Position numbers and translations under genes: made by a program. Source: Mastigias papua (Eukaryota > Cnidaria > Scyphozoa > Rhizostomeae > Mastigiidae). From it: a stretch of 64,000 nt of DNA. The notes beneath the pieces were generated by a model. That model was not told the DNA's origin, did no database searches, and worked only from the letters and a program-made list of their open reading frames with translations. How positions within the stretch are numbered: the first letter of the stretch is position 1; each line of letters opens with the position of its first letter. Below are positions 50,773 to 63,617 of this stretch, piece by piece. The DNA is taken from contig OZ025273.1 of the NCBI GenBank assembly GCA_964019165.1, positions 15,916,714-15,980,713 on the forward strand, written 5' to 3'.

Positions 50773-51879
50773 TCTTGTTCCCCCGCTGCTCCCTAAATAG
50801 ATAGAAAAGTACGGACAATTGGTGTCTTCATATACACAATAATATCCATTTCCCTAGTTATTTTCGTTCTTTTCATCATGGGAAAAGCAATACAAAGTAT
50901 ATGTGTTGGCTCTATAGTTTTGGCATTAAAGTTATTTGGAAAATGCAAATGCGATTACGCCTGAACACCTACAATGTCCACCAAAAGTAGCTGGAGCAAT
51001 AGCATGGAATTGCCTGGAAATAGATATTTAATGCTTCATTCTCGTATATCATATAAACAACCCACCTCCCCCCTGAAACACTGTTCAGAAGACTGAAGAA
51101 TATGTCCCAGGATGTGCCGTGCACTTGGTAGAGTTAGATCTCAAATTTTCTTTGTTTCCTAGCCATATTACAACATTGTACAGGGGGGAGTGGAGATAGT
51201 TTATAGAGATAAGAAGCAAGGTGTTCCAAGAGTTTTGGCGGCCATTGTCTTTTTTGTTTCTTTAAAAGTGACTGATATTTACACATCAAAGATGGCTAAC
51301 CTGGCGTGATTGGGGGTCGCAAATTCAATGCAGTCCAAATGAAAGATATATAACAAGTTGGTGACATCATACTTGGCTCAAATCTAATATTCTATATTAT
51401 CTGTCTATAAACATATGGTTCTTTCACGTCTGAATACACTGGAAGGTACCTTTAAGCTATTGCTTGTGTAGATAAAAAGCCTGTGCCTAAATAGGTTCTT
51501 AATTGACAAGTTGTGAGCAGTAGAGACACGATAGGAGAGGAAATACAAGTGTATATTCTATTGATATATGGTACTGTTGTTGTTGTTGTTATTTAATTTC
51601 TTTTGAGTGGACTATTATATATAGTGTTTCAGCTAATTTCTACCTACTGTGTGTGCCTGATCCAGGCATAAGACCCCTAGTTTCACATCCCATCCGAAGG
51701 ATGGCAGAGTGAGTTTCTTTGGTCATCTATCTGGAAAGTTGTACATCCAATTGCTGACCAAACACTGCCAAGCTAAACTTCAGCTAACTAACAGGAGCTA
51801 GCTGAGCCATTTGGCCACTCACCCTAATAATTTGCGATGAATGATGAATTTGAATGACAGTTCTGTGCCATTGATCGCA
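50773..51879. other. Unassigned non-coding stretch
   Basis: I recognise no gene or named repeat. It contains scattered A- and T-rich sequence, a short (GTT)n near 51577, and a roughly 190-bp segment (51640-51830) with SINE-like texture that I could not identify. Confidence 0.5.
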
Positions 51880-53050
51880 GATTTAGAGTCATGAGATGAA
51901 ATACCAAGGCTTGATTTTGTTATTTTATTGCTGGAAGATTTTGAGAGAAAGCATGAAAGTGAGTTCTCTGGAACAGGTAGTGACTCAGCACTATTTTTGC
52001 ATGACAGAGAAGTTGTCTGCTAAAGGCCACAGAGTCCTAGCAAAAGGGGAAGGATGACCTGTTTTAATTGTGAAAAGGAGGGGAATTTTAACTGAGATTG
52101 CAGAGCCGAGAGATATTGGGGTTCCTTATAGCATAATGCAAAAGTAGCAGGAGGTGAGAGTGATGCATTAGCTGGCATCTTTGCAACCTTCATGAATGGA
52201 AAAACACAAATACAGAGAGTTTGGACAATTGACCCTAGGACTACAAGTTGTATGACCTGGAATGAAAATTTACTTGAGAATTATAGAACATTCAGCATAT
52301 CAGAAGAGGTGAGATTAGGTGATTCACGTGTGTTAAAGACATATGGGACAGGCATGTTAAGATTTAAGACAAGGTTGGGAGGCAACAAACATATTTGCAC
52401 TTTAAGGGATACACTATTTGTGCCAAAATTGGCGGTCCATTTATTATCTGTGCACTCAGCAGATCAAAAAGGGAAATAAGATACACTTTGAAACACTTTC
52501 ACCTTCAGGAATGTTGCAAGCAACTGGAAGTAGGTGTGGAAAGCTATATTACCTTCATTGTGAAAACCACAGTGGGAGGTGTAATGATAAGGATAGCTGT
52601 TGCTCTGTGAATGAAAATAATCAAGCAGGAGGATTACATGTTTGGCATCAAAGACATGGGCATACAAGTCATGAGGGAATCTGTGATGGAATAAGTAGTA
52701 ACAAAGTGAGATAAATTAATTTAAAACCAGAGGAATTAGTATGGGCACAGCCATTTCGTGACCCAAGTGTTGAAGGAAAGATGTCAAGACAGCCATTTCC
52801 AAAAGTTGTTGATAGGAAGAAGGCCAATGATGTGTTGGATTTGGTGTAGAGTGATTTATGTGGCCAATGACAGAAACATTGGGTGGGGCATGTTACTTTG
52901 TTACCTTTGCTGATAATTATTCAAGGTACTCTAGGGTGTATTTTATGAGAGAAGAAAGCAAATTTTTAAAGGAATTTAAAGAATTCGAAGCAGACGTTAT
53001 AAATGATAAAGGAAAGAGAATTAAAGCTCTCTGAACTAACAATGGTCATT
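51880..53050 (+). pseudogene. Ty1/copia polyprotein relic: gag end, protease, integrase start
   Basis: Pieces follow the copia order on the plus strand with several stops and shifts. Near 52055 is a CCHC zinc knuckle (CFNCEKEGN then DCR) with the His replaced by Asn and a stop inside. At 52192-52479 is the protease-like segment ending LFVPKLAVHLLSV, with the catalytic D-S/T-G replaced by DPRTT. At 52630-52690 is the GAG-pre-integrase motif LHVWHQRHGHTSHEGI. From 52770 on are integrase-like pieces (VEGKMSRQPFPK, then an SDL segment, then SRVYFM-like residues) with stops. The RNA-binding, protease and integrase functions are all lost. Confidence 0.8.
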
Positions 53051-53069
53051 CAATTGTCGTCAATGAGTC

Positions 53070-53460
53070 ATGTCAGTCTTGCACCTTTCCTGAAAAACTT
53101 CAACCAGCTGAAGTCATTCCTTTGTACAAAAAGGGTTGTCCTCTATCCTGTATAATTTACAATTTGGTTTCTGTACTTCTCATACCATAAATCATGCACT
53201 GATTAGTTTAACTGAAATGATAAAAAAACGTTAGGTAATAAGAGCTTTGGATGTGGTATTTTCCTCGATTTGCAAAAGGCCTTGATACTGTTAATCATGA
53301 AATACTTCTCAACAAACTTGAGCATTATAGAATTAGAGAGATAGCATTAACTTGGTTGTGTTCTTATCTTAGCAACAGGAAACAGTATGTATCAGTAAAT
53401 GGCCACATTTCTAATAGACGTAATGTCAAATGTGGTGTACCACAAGGATCTGTTAAGAGG
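53070..53460 (+). pseudogene. Non-LTR (LINE) reverse transcriptase fragment inside the copia relic
   Basis: Frames broken near 53230-53270 carry the reverse transcriptase signature of Jockey/CR1-like LINEs: the PAEVIPLYKKG segment, then QFGF, then FLDLQKAFDTVNHEILLNKL with the following helix, and GVPQGSV at the end. The catalytic YxDD part is absent, so only the fingers and palm start remain. Copia-like sequence precedes it and a copia-like basic segment follows it. Confidence 0.8.
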
Positions 53461-53545
53461 TGCATCAGTATGTAGAATTGGGCGTGGTAAGCCAGAAATT
53501 TTGAATCGTCCATTGAGAAAGCTTTTACTCTTGAAATAGCTTGTA
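53455..53545 (+). pseudogene. Possible copia continuation after the LINE fragment
   Basis: A short frame reads a basic RIGRGKPEIL-like phrase, as seen downstream of integrase in some animal copia polyproteins. It is too short to be sure. Confidence 0.35.
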
Positions 53546-54199
53546 GAGACCATTAAATAAGAGGGGGGATGATGAAGGCAACCTAAAAAAAGATGAAGTG
53601 CCAGAGAGGAGTGATGAGGGTAATGAGAAAGGTCAGACAATATTTTTGACAAGTTTGAATGGGGGCAAGAACTGAACCACAATGGTGGCAGCTATAAATG
53701 CATGTGGGAAGCTGCAGGCTATGCTTGATCCCTAGGGTATGGATGAAGAAGCGGGGTATGTTGGGGAACCCCAAGGGCATGTGCTCAGTTACAATTATGC
53801 AGACTTTATTACTGTTCATTCATTGATGTTAGTGAGTACTATATTGAATGTCTACTTAGAGATCCGATATATTGTTTGCTTTAAGTGGGCATATTGTTTG
53901 TTGCAAATTGGGACTGATTTTGTTGTTTTAGCCAATAAGCAATGAGCTTAAGCAATATTATTGACGTTTGATTGAACACTATTGGTCGTATGATCAAAGG
54001 TTAAAATTTAACTATTGTTGCATAGACTTAGTAATGATCTAGGTATGAAATGTAAGAGTATGCATCGAGAATTCATAGAGTGTAGACGTACTGGAGAGTG
54101 ATTCAAGATACACCTCTTATTCAACTAAACGTGGTTTTCTCTGAATGACATCTCTATTGTCTGCTATCATTTGAACTAGGGGGCTCAGATATAATTCTC
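53546..54199. other. Unassigned stretch between copia and gypsy relics
   Basis: A small plus-strand frame at 53739-53945 has no known relative. The rest is AT-rich with no feature I can name; it may hold retrotransposon LTR remains. Confidence 0.4.
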
Positions 54200-54843
54200 A
54201 AGAAGTATCAAATCTCAGCAGCTGATAGTGAATGACTGGAATATACAATAACTCAGTGATCATTTAAACCTGACTCACATTGAGCTAAGATTGCTGAAAC
54301 ACTCACTGGACTAGCATCAACAGTAACATATGTGTCTTTGGATAAATCAAAGTATCCCATGACAGGTGCTTGCGTCAGAGGAAGATTGAGTTGCTCAAAG
54401 GTTGCCTGATGTTATGTGGTCCATGTAAATGGCTCTGATTTCTTAGTTAGCTCGCGAAGAGAGACAGTTAAGGTAGCATGGTCCTTGATGTACTTTGAAC
54501 TCTAATTAACCATCCCTAGAAAACTATGCACTTCTTTAGTGTTAGACGGGGCAGACATCTTTTGTATGGCATCAATACGTTTAGGGTCTGAACATGTACC
54601 TTGTGCTGAAAAGACTTGACCATAAAAGTCAATGGTAGGCTGCAAACATTTACATTTCTTTGGATTTACCTTGAGACCTCTGTCTCGAAGAGGAGCTAAA
54701 CAATATCCTATAGCCTCATCATGTTCTTGATGCATAGAACCTAATATAATAATATCATCGGCCACATAAAAACTCCTTTAATGTCCTGTAGAGATTGTTG
54801 CAGTACATGCTGGAGATTTCCATTGCCGCAAGTGTACCGTGAT
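54200..54843 (-). pseudogene. Ty3/gypsy reverse transcriptase and RNase H relic, C-terminal part
   Basis: On the minus strand, 54765-54502 encodes the end of a Ty3/gypsy reverse transcriptase: the catalytic box appears as VADDIII, followed by LRDRGLKVNPKKC, IDFYGQ and the SAPSNTKEVHSFLGMVN segment. Downstream on the same strand (54500-54230) come the connection region and an RNase H-like part (FDLSKDTYVTVDAS, then YSS.SLSAAE), with internal stops. A frame change lies just before the catalytic box near 54765. The upstream part of the gene lies at 57664-57880, displaced by an inserted hAT element. Confidence 0.88.
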
Positions 54844-57663
54844 CAGAGGCGGATCCAGAGATAAAACTGACTGCCGCACAGCACAAGAAACATATCAGTA
54901 AAAGGGCGTGGTCAAAAGGCTGTGCGGTGGCCACACCCATTTTTTTACCAGTAGCATATATTTACGATTTTTGTGAGATTCGCTTCTCTTCCAGCAATCC
55001 TCCTATATCATACAATAGCCTTCATTCTTTAAAGTACGATACTGAGCGTACAGTTATCGCGACAGCCTTAATTTGATTTTCTAATTGTCTTTCAAAATTT
55101 GATATCAAACTCATGTCTGTTCTATTTTGTTGGCTCAGCATAGAACAAAGAAAGTAATTGATTGGCTCTCCTGAAGTCTGTCAAACTTTTCTGGATCCAT
55201 AACTGGGTATTACAAGTCAAAACATGAGTTTTCGGAACCATAGAGAAATTGTCTGTCATACACTAATACTTTAAATTATAAAACTAATAACCTTTCGTTT
55301 TCTCTAAAAGCCCACTATAATTTACTGAATCAGTAATCAATGTACTTTTGATGAGATGGCTCCACCATTCAATTAAAATTCATTTTTCTGCATTTCATGT
55401 ATGTACATCGCATTATATAATGCAAGTCAGGACCTCTACTTGCTTGGATAACAAAACAGAAGAGTGTATGTTCCTAGCACCATAGTAGGACTGCCCAATG
55501 TAGACCTAAGTCAATTTATAACAGTCTTCTTGACTGTAACAGCTTGATCACCACCATGATGGGGATGTTCTGTCTGGCACACAAGATGAGTGCCTTCAGT
55601 ATAGACAAATGCTTATTGGCTTCAACTATATTGTCAACTGATTGCCTATAAGTTTTGGTCAAATGTTCAACATGACATTTCAAAATTTTGAGGAAAAAGC
55701 TTGTAGTCATAGGAGATAGTCTGTGAATTTGAACATTTTTTCAAGCTCCTTCTACCTTATTTGGTCAAATAAGTATATAAGATGCATTCATTACCATATG
55801 GAATCTGAAGGAATTCATATCCATTCTTTGACAAAATGAAAGCAATTGGAGACAAAAAGCAGCACCAATGAATCCAGAGTAAGAGGGCAAAGGTGCAATG
55901 ATAACAATGTAGGGATAAACCTTCTATTCTTTAAGATTGACACATAGGGCATCTAACCTTTGCACCTGGTTTCTAAATCTTCTCCACAATTTCAAATATG
56001 AAGCAATCATCTAGTGTCACAGTTCATAAAAAGTGATGATAGCAAAATTGCACAAACTAGCAGGGGGGGGGGGGGCATTGATAGGGCTCCTTCCATACAT
56101 TACATCATTATCACAAAAAGTAATAGTACTAACAGAGAAAAGATTCAATGAGGAGGTAAAGTATGGTGATAAAAAGTAATTTCTATATAGAGTTTACATG
56201 GAAAAGAAAGTTTTATCTGCTTTCTTTTGAGTAACCAGAGAAATCCATATATGTTGTAACAGTGTAAGTAATCACAATAATGACTGGCACACACAGTATG
56301 GCATGGTTTAAAAGAAGAATCAATTTCTTTGGTGCTATTTCCTTCTCTACACAAAAGGAACCTTTTTGCATTCTCACTGCATATATTCTTAGGAGAAACT
56401 AGGTCATAAAAACACTGATAGACAGCTGACTACCTCCACCAATCTAAAGATATGGAGATACACTCCTTTTTATAAGAACCAGTACAATTGAGGTTACCGC
56501 TGGCTGTTCTTAATTTTTCAAATTTTCAGTGTGAATTGCTCTTAATTTGTTCCTAAATGATTGGGGTGTAGGCAATTTAGACATTAGACAATACACCGTA
56601 CAAGAGATCATTGGGTGTTTATGAAACTGGTATTATTCACGTTGATGATTTGGGTGTTTCAAAGTTCCGACAGTTACACAATTTGCTAAAAAATAGACTA
56701 AATAATAGTAAACAGTCAGCTATATAAGTAAATACAATGAAGCAAAAACAATTGCAATGTAACAAACAAAATAGGCCAGTGGATCTAAATGAAGATAATC
56801 TAATGGGCTTAGGGAAAAATCTACTTTCAAAATGTCACGTTGGATGATGCCATCTTGGTTCATAAAGTGAAATTAAATACCTAACAGGAAACCTCCGCTT
56901 TGCTGGGGAGGATGCATAGTCTCTTCATTGGTACAAATCTTAAAGCGGACCTATCTCAGTTAGGCCACCATATTCAAGTATGAGCTTCGATATAACTTCC
57001 AAACTCATTGCATTGGATCTCGTGAATAAGATATCCAGTGAATTAGTAGACGTTAGTGAATAAACCCTCAGATAAAACTCCGTGTTGTCACCCAGTACGC
57101 GTATAATACAAGTGGGATAGACTGATACTGTCCTCAGTTAGCCTGTCTTCCGTAACCAAATCTTTATAGACGTGCACGAGATGTAAGTCGAGCGGCATTG
57201 CACTACAGCACGACTTTCCTGACTGCCGCTCGATTTTTAATCAAAAAGACCGCCTATTGTTTTCAAATTTGACATGCCGCTCGATTTTTTGATCAAACAG
57301 TACCGCCTATTGTTCTCATGATTGAAATGCCGCTCGATTTTTTGATCAAACAGTACTGCCTATTGTTCTCATGCTTGAAATGCCGCTCGATTTTTTGAAG
57401 GCTAGACAATTACTTTGAATAGAACTGACATCTTACACAATGAATTTTGACATGTTCTACAAAGCAAGGCCTCCATAGCTCTATTGTTACCAAAAGGCTG
57501 CTCTATTGTCTGAGGTGCCGCACCAAAAGTCCGATGTAGAGCTACATTCTTTAAAGTCTATCGTGTTCGTCTTCACTACTCGGAAAGCAATGATGACGTC
57601 ATGGTACGTAATATTTTTGACTGCTGCACAGGCGGCGTGTGCGGCGTCCTGGATCCGCCTCTG
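54844..57663. mobile_element. Non-autonomous hAT-like DNA transposon (2820 bp) inserted in gypsy
   Basis: The ends are cagaggcggatccag and its complement, a terminus typical of many animal hAT elements. GTGAT stands on both sides (54839-54843 and 57664-57668) as a 5-bp target duplication. The gypsy reading frame resumes on either side, which proves an insertion. The interior has no transposase: only short frames, a poly-G run near 56062 and a 53-bp minisatellite near the right end. Confidence 0.85.
57225..57401. repeat. 53-bp minisatellite within the hAT-like element
   Basis: Units start at about 57225, 57276, 57329 and 57382 with gccgctcgattttt, giving three full copies and a partial one. 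An inverted piece (gtcgagcggc) lies just before, at 57187-57196. Such subterminal repeats often bind transposase. Confidence 0.85.
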
Positions 57664-57880
57664 GTGATTGAGACATGTATACCGATATAGTCCCATATGA
57701 GTAGTGAAAGTGGTAATAAAACGACTCTCTTCATATAAAGGAAGTTGATGATAAGCTGGAGTTCCAGCTTGCTAAAATATCTTGCACTGTTCAATATTAC
57801 ATTACTATCATTAATGGTAGGAATTGGATATCAAACACGCTTTATTGCCTTGCTAGGTACTGCACAGTGGGGTAATGGGC
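57664..57880 (-). pseudogene. Ty3/gypsy reverse transcriptase relic, N-terminal part
   Basis: On the minus strand the segment reads, across frame shifts, KAIKRV, YPIPTIND, NSARYFSKLEL and THMGLYRYTCLN, the N-terminal fingers and palm of a Ty3/gypsy reverse transcriptase. It includes the first catalytic-side segment but with a shift after KLEL. It joins the 54200-54843 relic if the hAT-like element is removed. Confidence 0.85.
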
Positions 57881-58242
57881 AGAAATTTCAGAAAATGTTA
57901 TTTTATTGTTATAGTTTAAACTTATACGAAGAGAAAAGCCTATAAAAATTCTGATTCAGCAAAAAAATTCATCTCAATACCTTTATCATATCAAAAGCTA
58001 TGAATATCTTAAGTTTGATGTTTTGACTACACAATGGATCCTGATTTAGGCCAACTAGGCAGTTGTTTGTAAAATATGATCATTATAACTCCAGGCTTTT
58101 ATCATATAGCATAATCTCCAAGTACATAATTTCAAATAGGAAGAGAGTATCCTTTATGTTGAAGAATATCGTCATGAAAATAAAGCTATATTTTTACAAC
58201 AACTTTGCGCAATCTTAAATTCTATACACGATTAACTGTCTA
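57881..58242. other. Unassigned AT-rich stretch
   Basis: No gene or named repeat is recognised between the gypsy relic and the following gene relic. Confidence 0.5.
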
Positions 58243-59015
58243 GAATCCAACGCAAAGTGCACGGCATCAAATGGAATTTCCCTGATTTGACTGGAAAGGG
58301 AGGCACAATGACAACCAGGACCATTGCTTTTCAACTGCTTTACAAGAAATGCCACCAAGAAATAATCATATCAGAAGTACCTGAATGGTTTCAGAACACA
58401 CTTTGTCATTATGGCAAATCGTTATCAGTGATAATTCGTATTCTCTCCAGCAAATCACAAGTGAATGTTGATGATTTGAAACTTTTTTGGAGTGATCTAT
58501 ATTTATTTCTTCTTGGTAGCTTTCTGTCATGGTTTTTGTGTTGAATTTACAAAGGACTCTGAATGAATCGAGATTAAAACTCCTGAGAGGACTTAAATTT
58601 ATACATACAATGATTCTCGTTTGAATAGTTTTGTTTTTGAGTTGAGTGTGTTGCAAACGGGTGTTTTCTTGTTCTTTCTTCCTACGCTATGTTTTGGTCT
58701 AGGCCATGTCGAAAATACATAACACTTTCCTGTGCCCCACAAGTTCACCTCCCAGGACCTTGGATTAGCATCACTCCAGCTCTACACAAGTACTAGCACA
58801 TTCTTGGGAGCTTATTGAGCTAAATGATGGATTTGGTCTCGGTGCTCTTGATGAATCAGGGCTTGAAGGGGGCAACAAACTTTTGAGAAAAGTCAAAAAC
58901 CGCATTTCCCGAAAAAATTCGCAAGAAGCAAACCTATCTGACACACAAAGTAGAATGTGGGTTGGATATGATCCTATCATAAACATAGAGAGAATGAAGG
59001 CACAATCATATTGCA
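58243..59015 (+). pseudogene. Broken gene of an unnamed invertebrate repeat-borne family
   Basis: Two plus-strand blocks read as one protein. Block one (58245-58544) has HGIKWNFPDLTGKGG, then a QLLYKKCHQE and YGKSLSVIIRILSSK stretch, and ends DLYLFLLGSF. Block two (58730-59015) reads GPWISITPALHK, then HSWELIELNDGFGLG, LDESGLEGGNKLLRKVK, ISRKNSQEANLSD and MWVGYDP. The blocks are separated by stops and frame changes. From memory this order recurs in predicted proteins of cnidarian and sponge genomes, but I cannot name the family or its function. The relic is cut at about 59027 by a sequence that looks like a transposon end. Confidence 0.5.
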
Positions 59016-59027
59016 AGCACCAGTGGC

Positions 59028-60609
<1,582 letters not shown>

Positions 60610-61563
60610 ATGTCCCAACCGGGTCACAAGTTGAAAAAATCAGAAGCTCAGTATAGAAAGGCAAAGAAGGCAAGGTTGTCTGAAGAAAGGAGAAGTGGAT
60701 CTTTCATGAACTTGTACTTTAAAAGACCTTCAAATGAAGAGAAATGTGTTGAAAATACATTGGAATCCGAAAACAGTTTCCAGCAGCAAAACGTTGATAA
60801 AGCTGAAGAATCCAGCTCTAACACTGCTCCGAATATATCAATAGTTGATGAAACTTCTACGATAAACAGTGAATGTAATGACCAAACCATTTTGGAAGAT
60901 GAATACGCATTCAAGGATAAGCGAAGTAGCTTTAGATACACTGAGCAGCATAAGCAACTGGAAGAAGGATGTAGCAATAGCTACAGGCTAGATAGAAGCT
61001 ATGATGAATGTGATTACAATCCTAGCGATCAAACAGCCTTCTACGATCTTGGCGATGACAGTGATGCACAAGAGCACAAATTGGCACCGAGAGACGAGGC
61101 ACGACATACTGCTTTAGTCACCCTGATCAAAGAAGGTGCAATTGATCCAGCAGATCTTGTCGCGCTTGAATTGGGTGTTGAAGACAAGGACCGTGCAATC
61201 AAACTTAGTTGTTGTCAGCCAACTCAAGAAGTTCTTAATGGAAGAAAAACAAATTTTGGGGGGAAGAAGAGATGCTGTACCCAATGGGCTTTTTTCCATA
61301 ACCAGATTCTCGTCGTAATTGGGTTTCATACTCAATGTCAAAAAATGCCCTCTTTTGTATGCCTTGTCTCCTGTTTTCTGATGCAAATCTTCGGGGTGAG
61401 AAAAGACGTCTGGTGCAGGGGTCCAGCTTTACAAGTAATGGTTTCAGTAACTGGAAGAAACAGTACGAAGCCATACAGAAGCATGAAATGTCAGAGTCTC
61501 ATATTAATTCAACAGTGGCACAAGCCCTCTTTCTCCAAAACAGAAGCATCAACAATTTGCTAG
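60610..61563 (+). pseudogene. hAT/DUF4371-type transposase, N-terminal part (frameshifted)
   Basis: This frame supplies the amino end of the transposase that continues at 61335-63617. Residues about 1-35 are basic (KLKKSEAQYRKAKKARLSEE) and fit a nuclear-targeting start. A long acidic, Ser-rich low-complexity linker follows to about residue 180, then the entry into the TTF-type zinc-finger region (LSCCQPTQEVLNGRKTNFGGKKR, about residues 199-221). The genuine frame is lost near 61280-61302, where a T run precedes an in-frame stop of the other frame (TAA at 61299); beyond that, residues of this frame are spurious. The ATG at 60610 is chosen because the upstream DNA is non-coding. Confidence 0.75.
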
Positions 61564-63617
61564 AGAAAGAGTTGGCATTGGAAAAACAACGTACTAGAGA
61601 ACAGGTTGTATCAAATAGAGAAATTTTGGAGAGAATTGTAAACACCATATTGTACCTCGGTCTTCAAGGTATGGCACTAAGAGGACACAAAGAAAGGCTG
61701 TGTGATGATTCACAAAACTCTGGCAACTTTTTGGAGTTACTCAAGCTTCTCGCTCTGTATGGTCAGAGAACAAAAGGACACTTAGAGCAACTTAAAAGAA
61801 CCCAACAAAACGCAAGTACGAAAGGACAAAGGAGGTCTGTTGTTAGAGGGAGAGGTGCCAAACTTACCTTTCTTAGTAATAGAAGTCAGAACAAGATCAT
61901 TGACATTATCAGCAAAGCAATAAAGGAGGAACTTTGCGATGACATAAGACATTGTATGGCGTGGTCATTGATTGCAGATACAACACCAGACGTAAGCAGA
62001 AAAGAACAGCTTAGCATATGCGTACGGATTGTACATAATAATGGACGTTGCACTGAACACATTTTGTCTTGTGTTCACGCTCTTGGCACTAAAGCTGTCA
62101 ATTTATTTCAGCTAATCAAAATGACCTTGCAATCCTGCAACATCACCTATGAAAAACTGGTTGGTCAAGCTTATGATGGAGCATCCAATATGAGTGGCTG
62201 TTATAACGGTCTTCAAGCACTCATAAAGCAAGAAGTTGGAGAGAAAGCAGTTATTGTCCATTGCTATGCCCATGTGTTAAATCTTGTTTTATCTGATTGT
62301 GCAAGTTTTGCACTCGATGCTGCTAATTTGTTCAGTTACCTTGAGAGTATGTATCTATTGTTCACAAAATGTGCAGAAATTGAAAAGATCTTCCGCAATG
62401 TGCAAGAAGATAGGAACTTAAGGTACATTTCACTTAAGAGAATCAATACCGTACGCTGGAATTCAAGGGAACTATCCCTTGATGTCTTCCTGCAAAGGTA
62501 CAATTGCATAGGGGAAACATTACAAAAGGCAGCAAACGATTCGAGTTGGGAAAGGGACCACAGGTCAAGAGCGTCTGGCTTGCTTGAAAATATTGCTACA
62601 AAGCAATTTGTGGCCACTGCTTTGCTGTTCAAGGAAATCTTTCAGTTTACAGGTCCACTTAGTCGCTATTTGCAGTCGGTGGATTTGGACTTTAGTAAAG
62701 CCATTTCAATGGTTAATGACATCATCATGCAGCTTGAAAAGCTTAGAAAACGCCCAGATGACATACTGAGCATTATAAGTCAGAGTCATAACTACGAAAA
62801 ATTGAATTGGAAGCCAATCATAGTACGGTTTCATCGACGAATGGATGGAGAAGTAGCACCAGATGAGCCTGCACTGACTCCACAAGGTGCGTGGACAAGA
62901 AACACGTTCTTTGTGGTACTAGACCAAGTTATTTCCTCAATGAAAAACCGATTTGGCAAAAATGAAACAATACTTTCAGCGTATCACCTGTTTTCTCCTC
63001 AAAATTTCAAAAGCATTACAGATAGCTCTAATTCTGCAGATGAAATCAGAGAAGAGCTCCTTCCTTTCTACAATAGATATGCTATCGATGTAACAAGATG
63101 TGGCATGGAATTGATTAACTTTGCAAGAGTATATGAATCATTTTTGAGCCATGTGGGAAAAGAAATAGAGCAAGATGAGTCAACAGACGTTGATTTTGGA
63201 CTAGAGAATGATGATAACGATGAAATCAATGACGATTTGGAAGACGCAGGCAATGTTTCAGCAGGCCAGTCTAACATCGGCTATGGACTGCTGTCTGTTC
63301 CAAAAAGATCATCCTTTTTAGATGTTTTGAAGCTATTGCTAGATATGAAATTTCATTTGATTGACGCCTATCCGGAGCTGGCAAAAGTGTACAGCATTCT
63401 TGTTGCGATTCCAGTCACTTCTGCAACTGCTGAGCGTTCATTTTCAGCATTAAAAAGAATCAAATCTCGATTGAGATCAACAATGGCTCAGGACCCCCTG
63501 GAAGGACTCTTGCTAATGTCCCTTGAACGGAGGATTTGCATGTCTCTGGACAAAACAATGCTCATTGACAGTTTTGCAAAGACATCATCTGAGCTATGTA
63601 AGGCACTGTTGGGGTAA
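61335..63617 (+). pseudogene. hAT/DUF4371-type transposase (ZMYM1-like), catalytic part
   Basis: A 760-codon frame covering most of the transposase that cuts and pastes the element. It begins inside the TTF zinc finger (SKNALFCMPCLLF, residues 2-14). The DUF4371 region follows, with ALRGHKE (about 114-120) and NSGNFLELL (about 128-136). An RNase H-like catalytic core shows IADTTPDVS, GQAYDGASNMSG and VHCYAHVLNLVLSD, then a conserved RWNSR. The hAT C-terminal dimerisation segment lies at about 695-735 (IPVTSATAERSFSALKRIKSRLRS), containing the family glutamate. The frame itself is intact; the only defect is the shift that separates it from 60610-61300. Loss looks recent, because no other stop occurs. 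An intron across the junction is an alternative. Confidence 0.9.
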
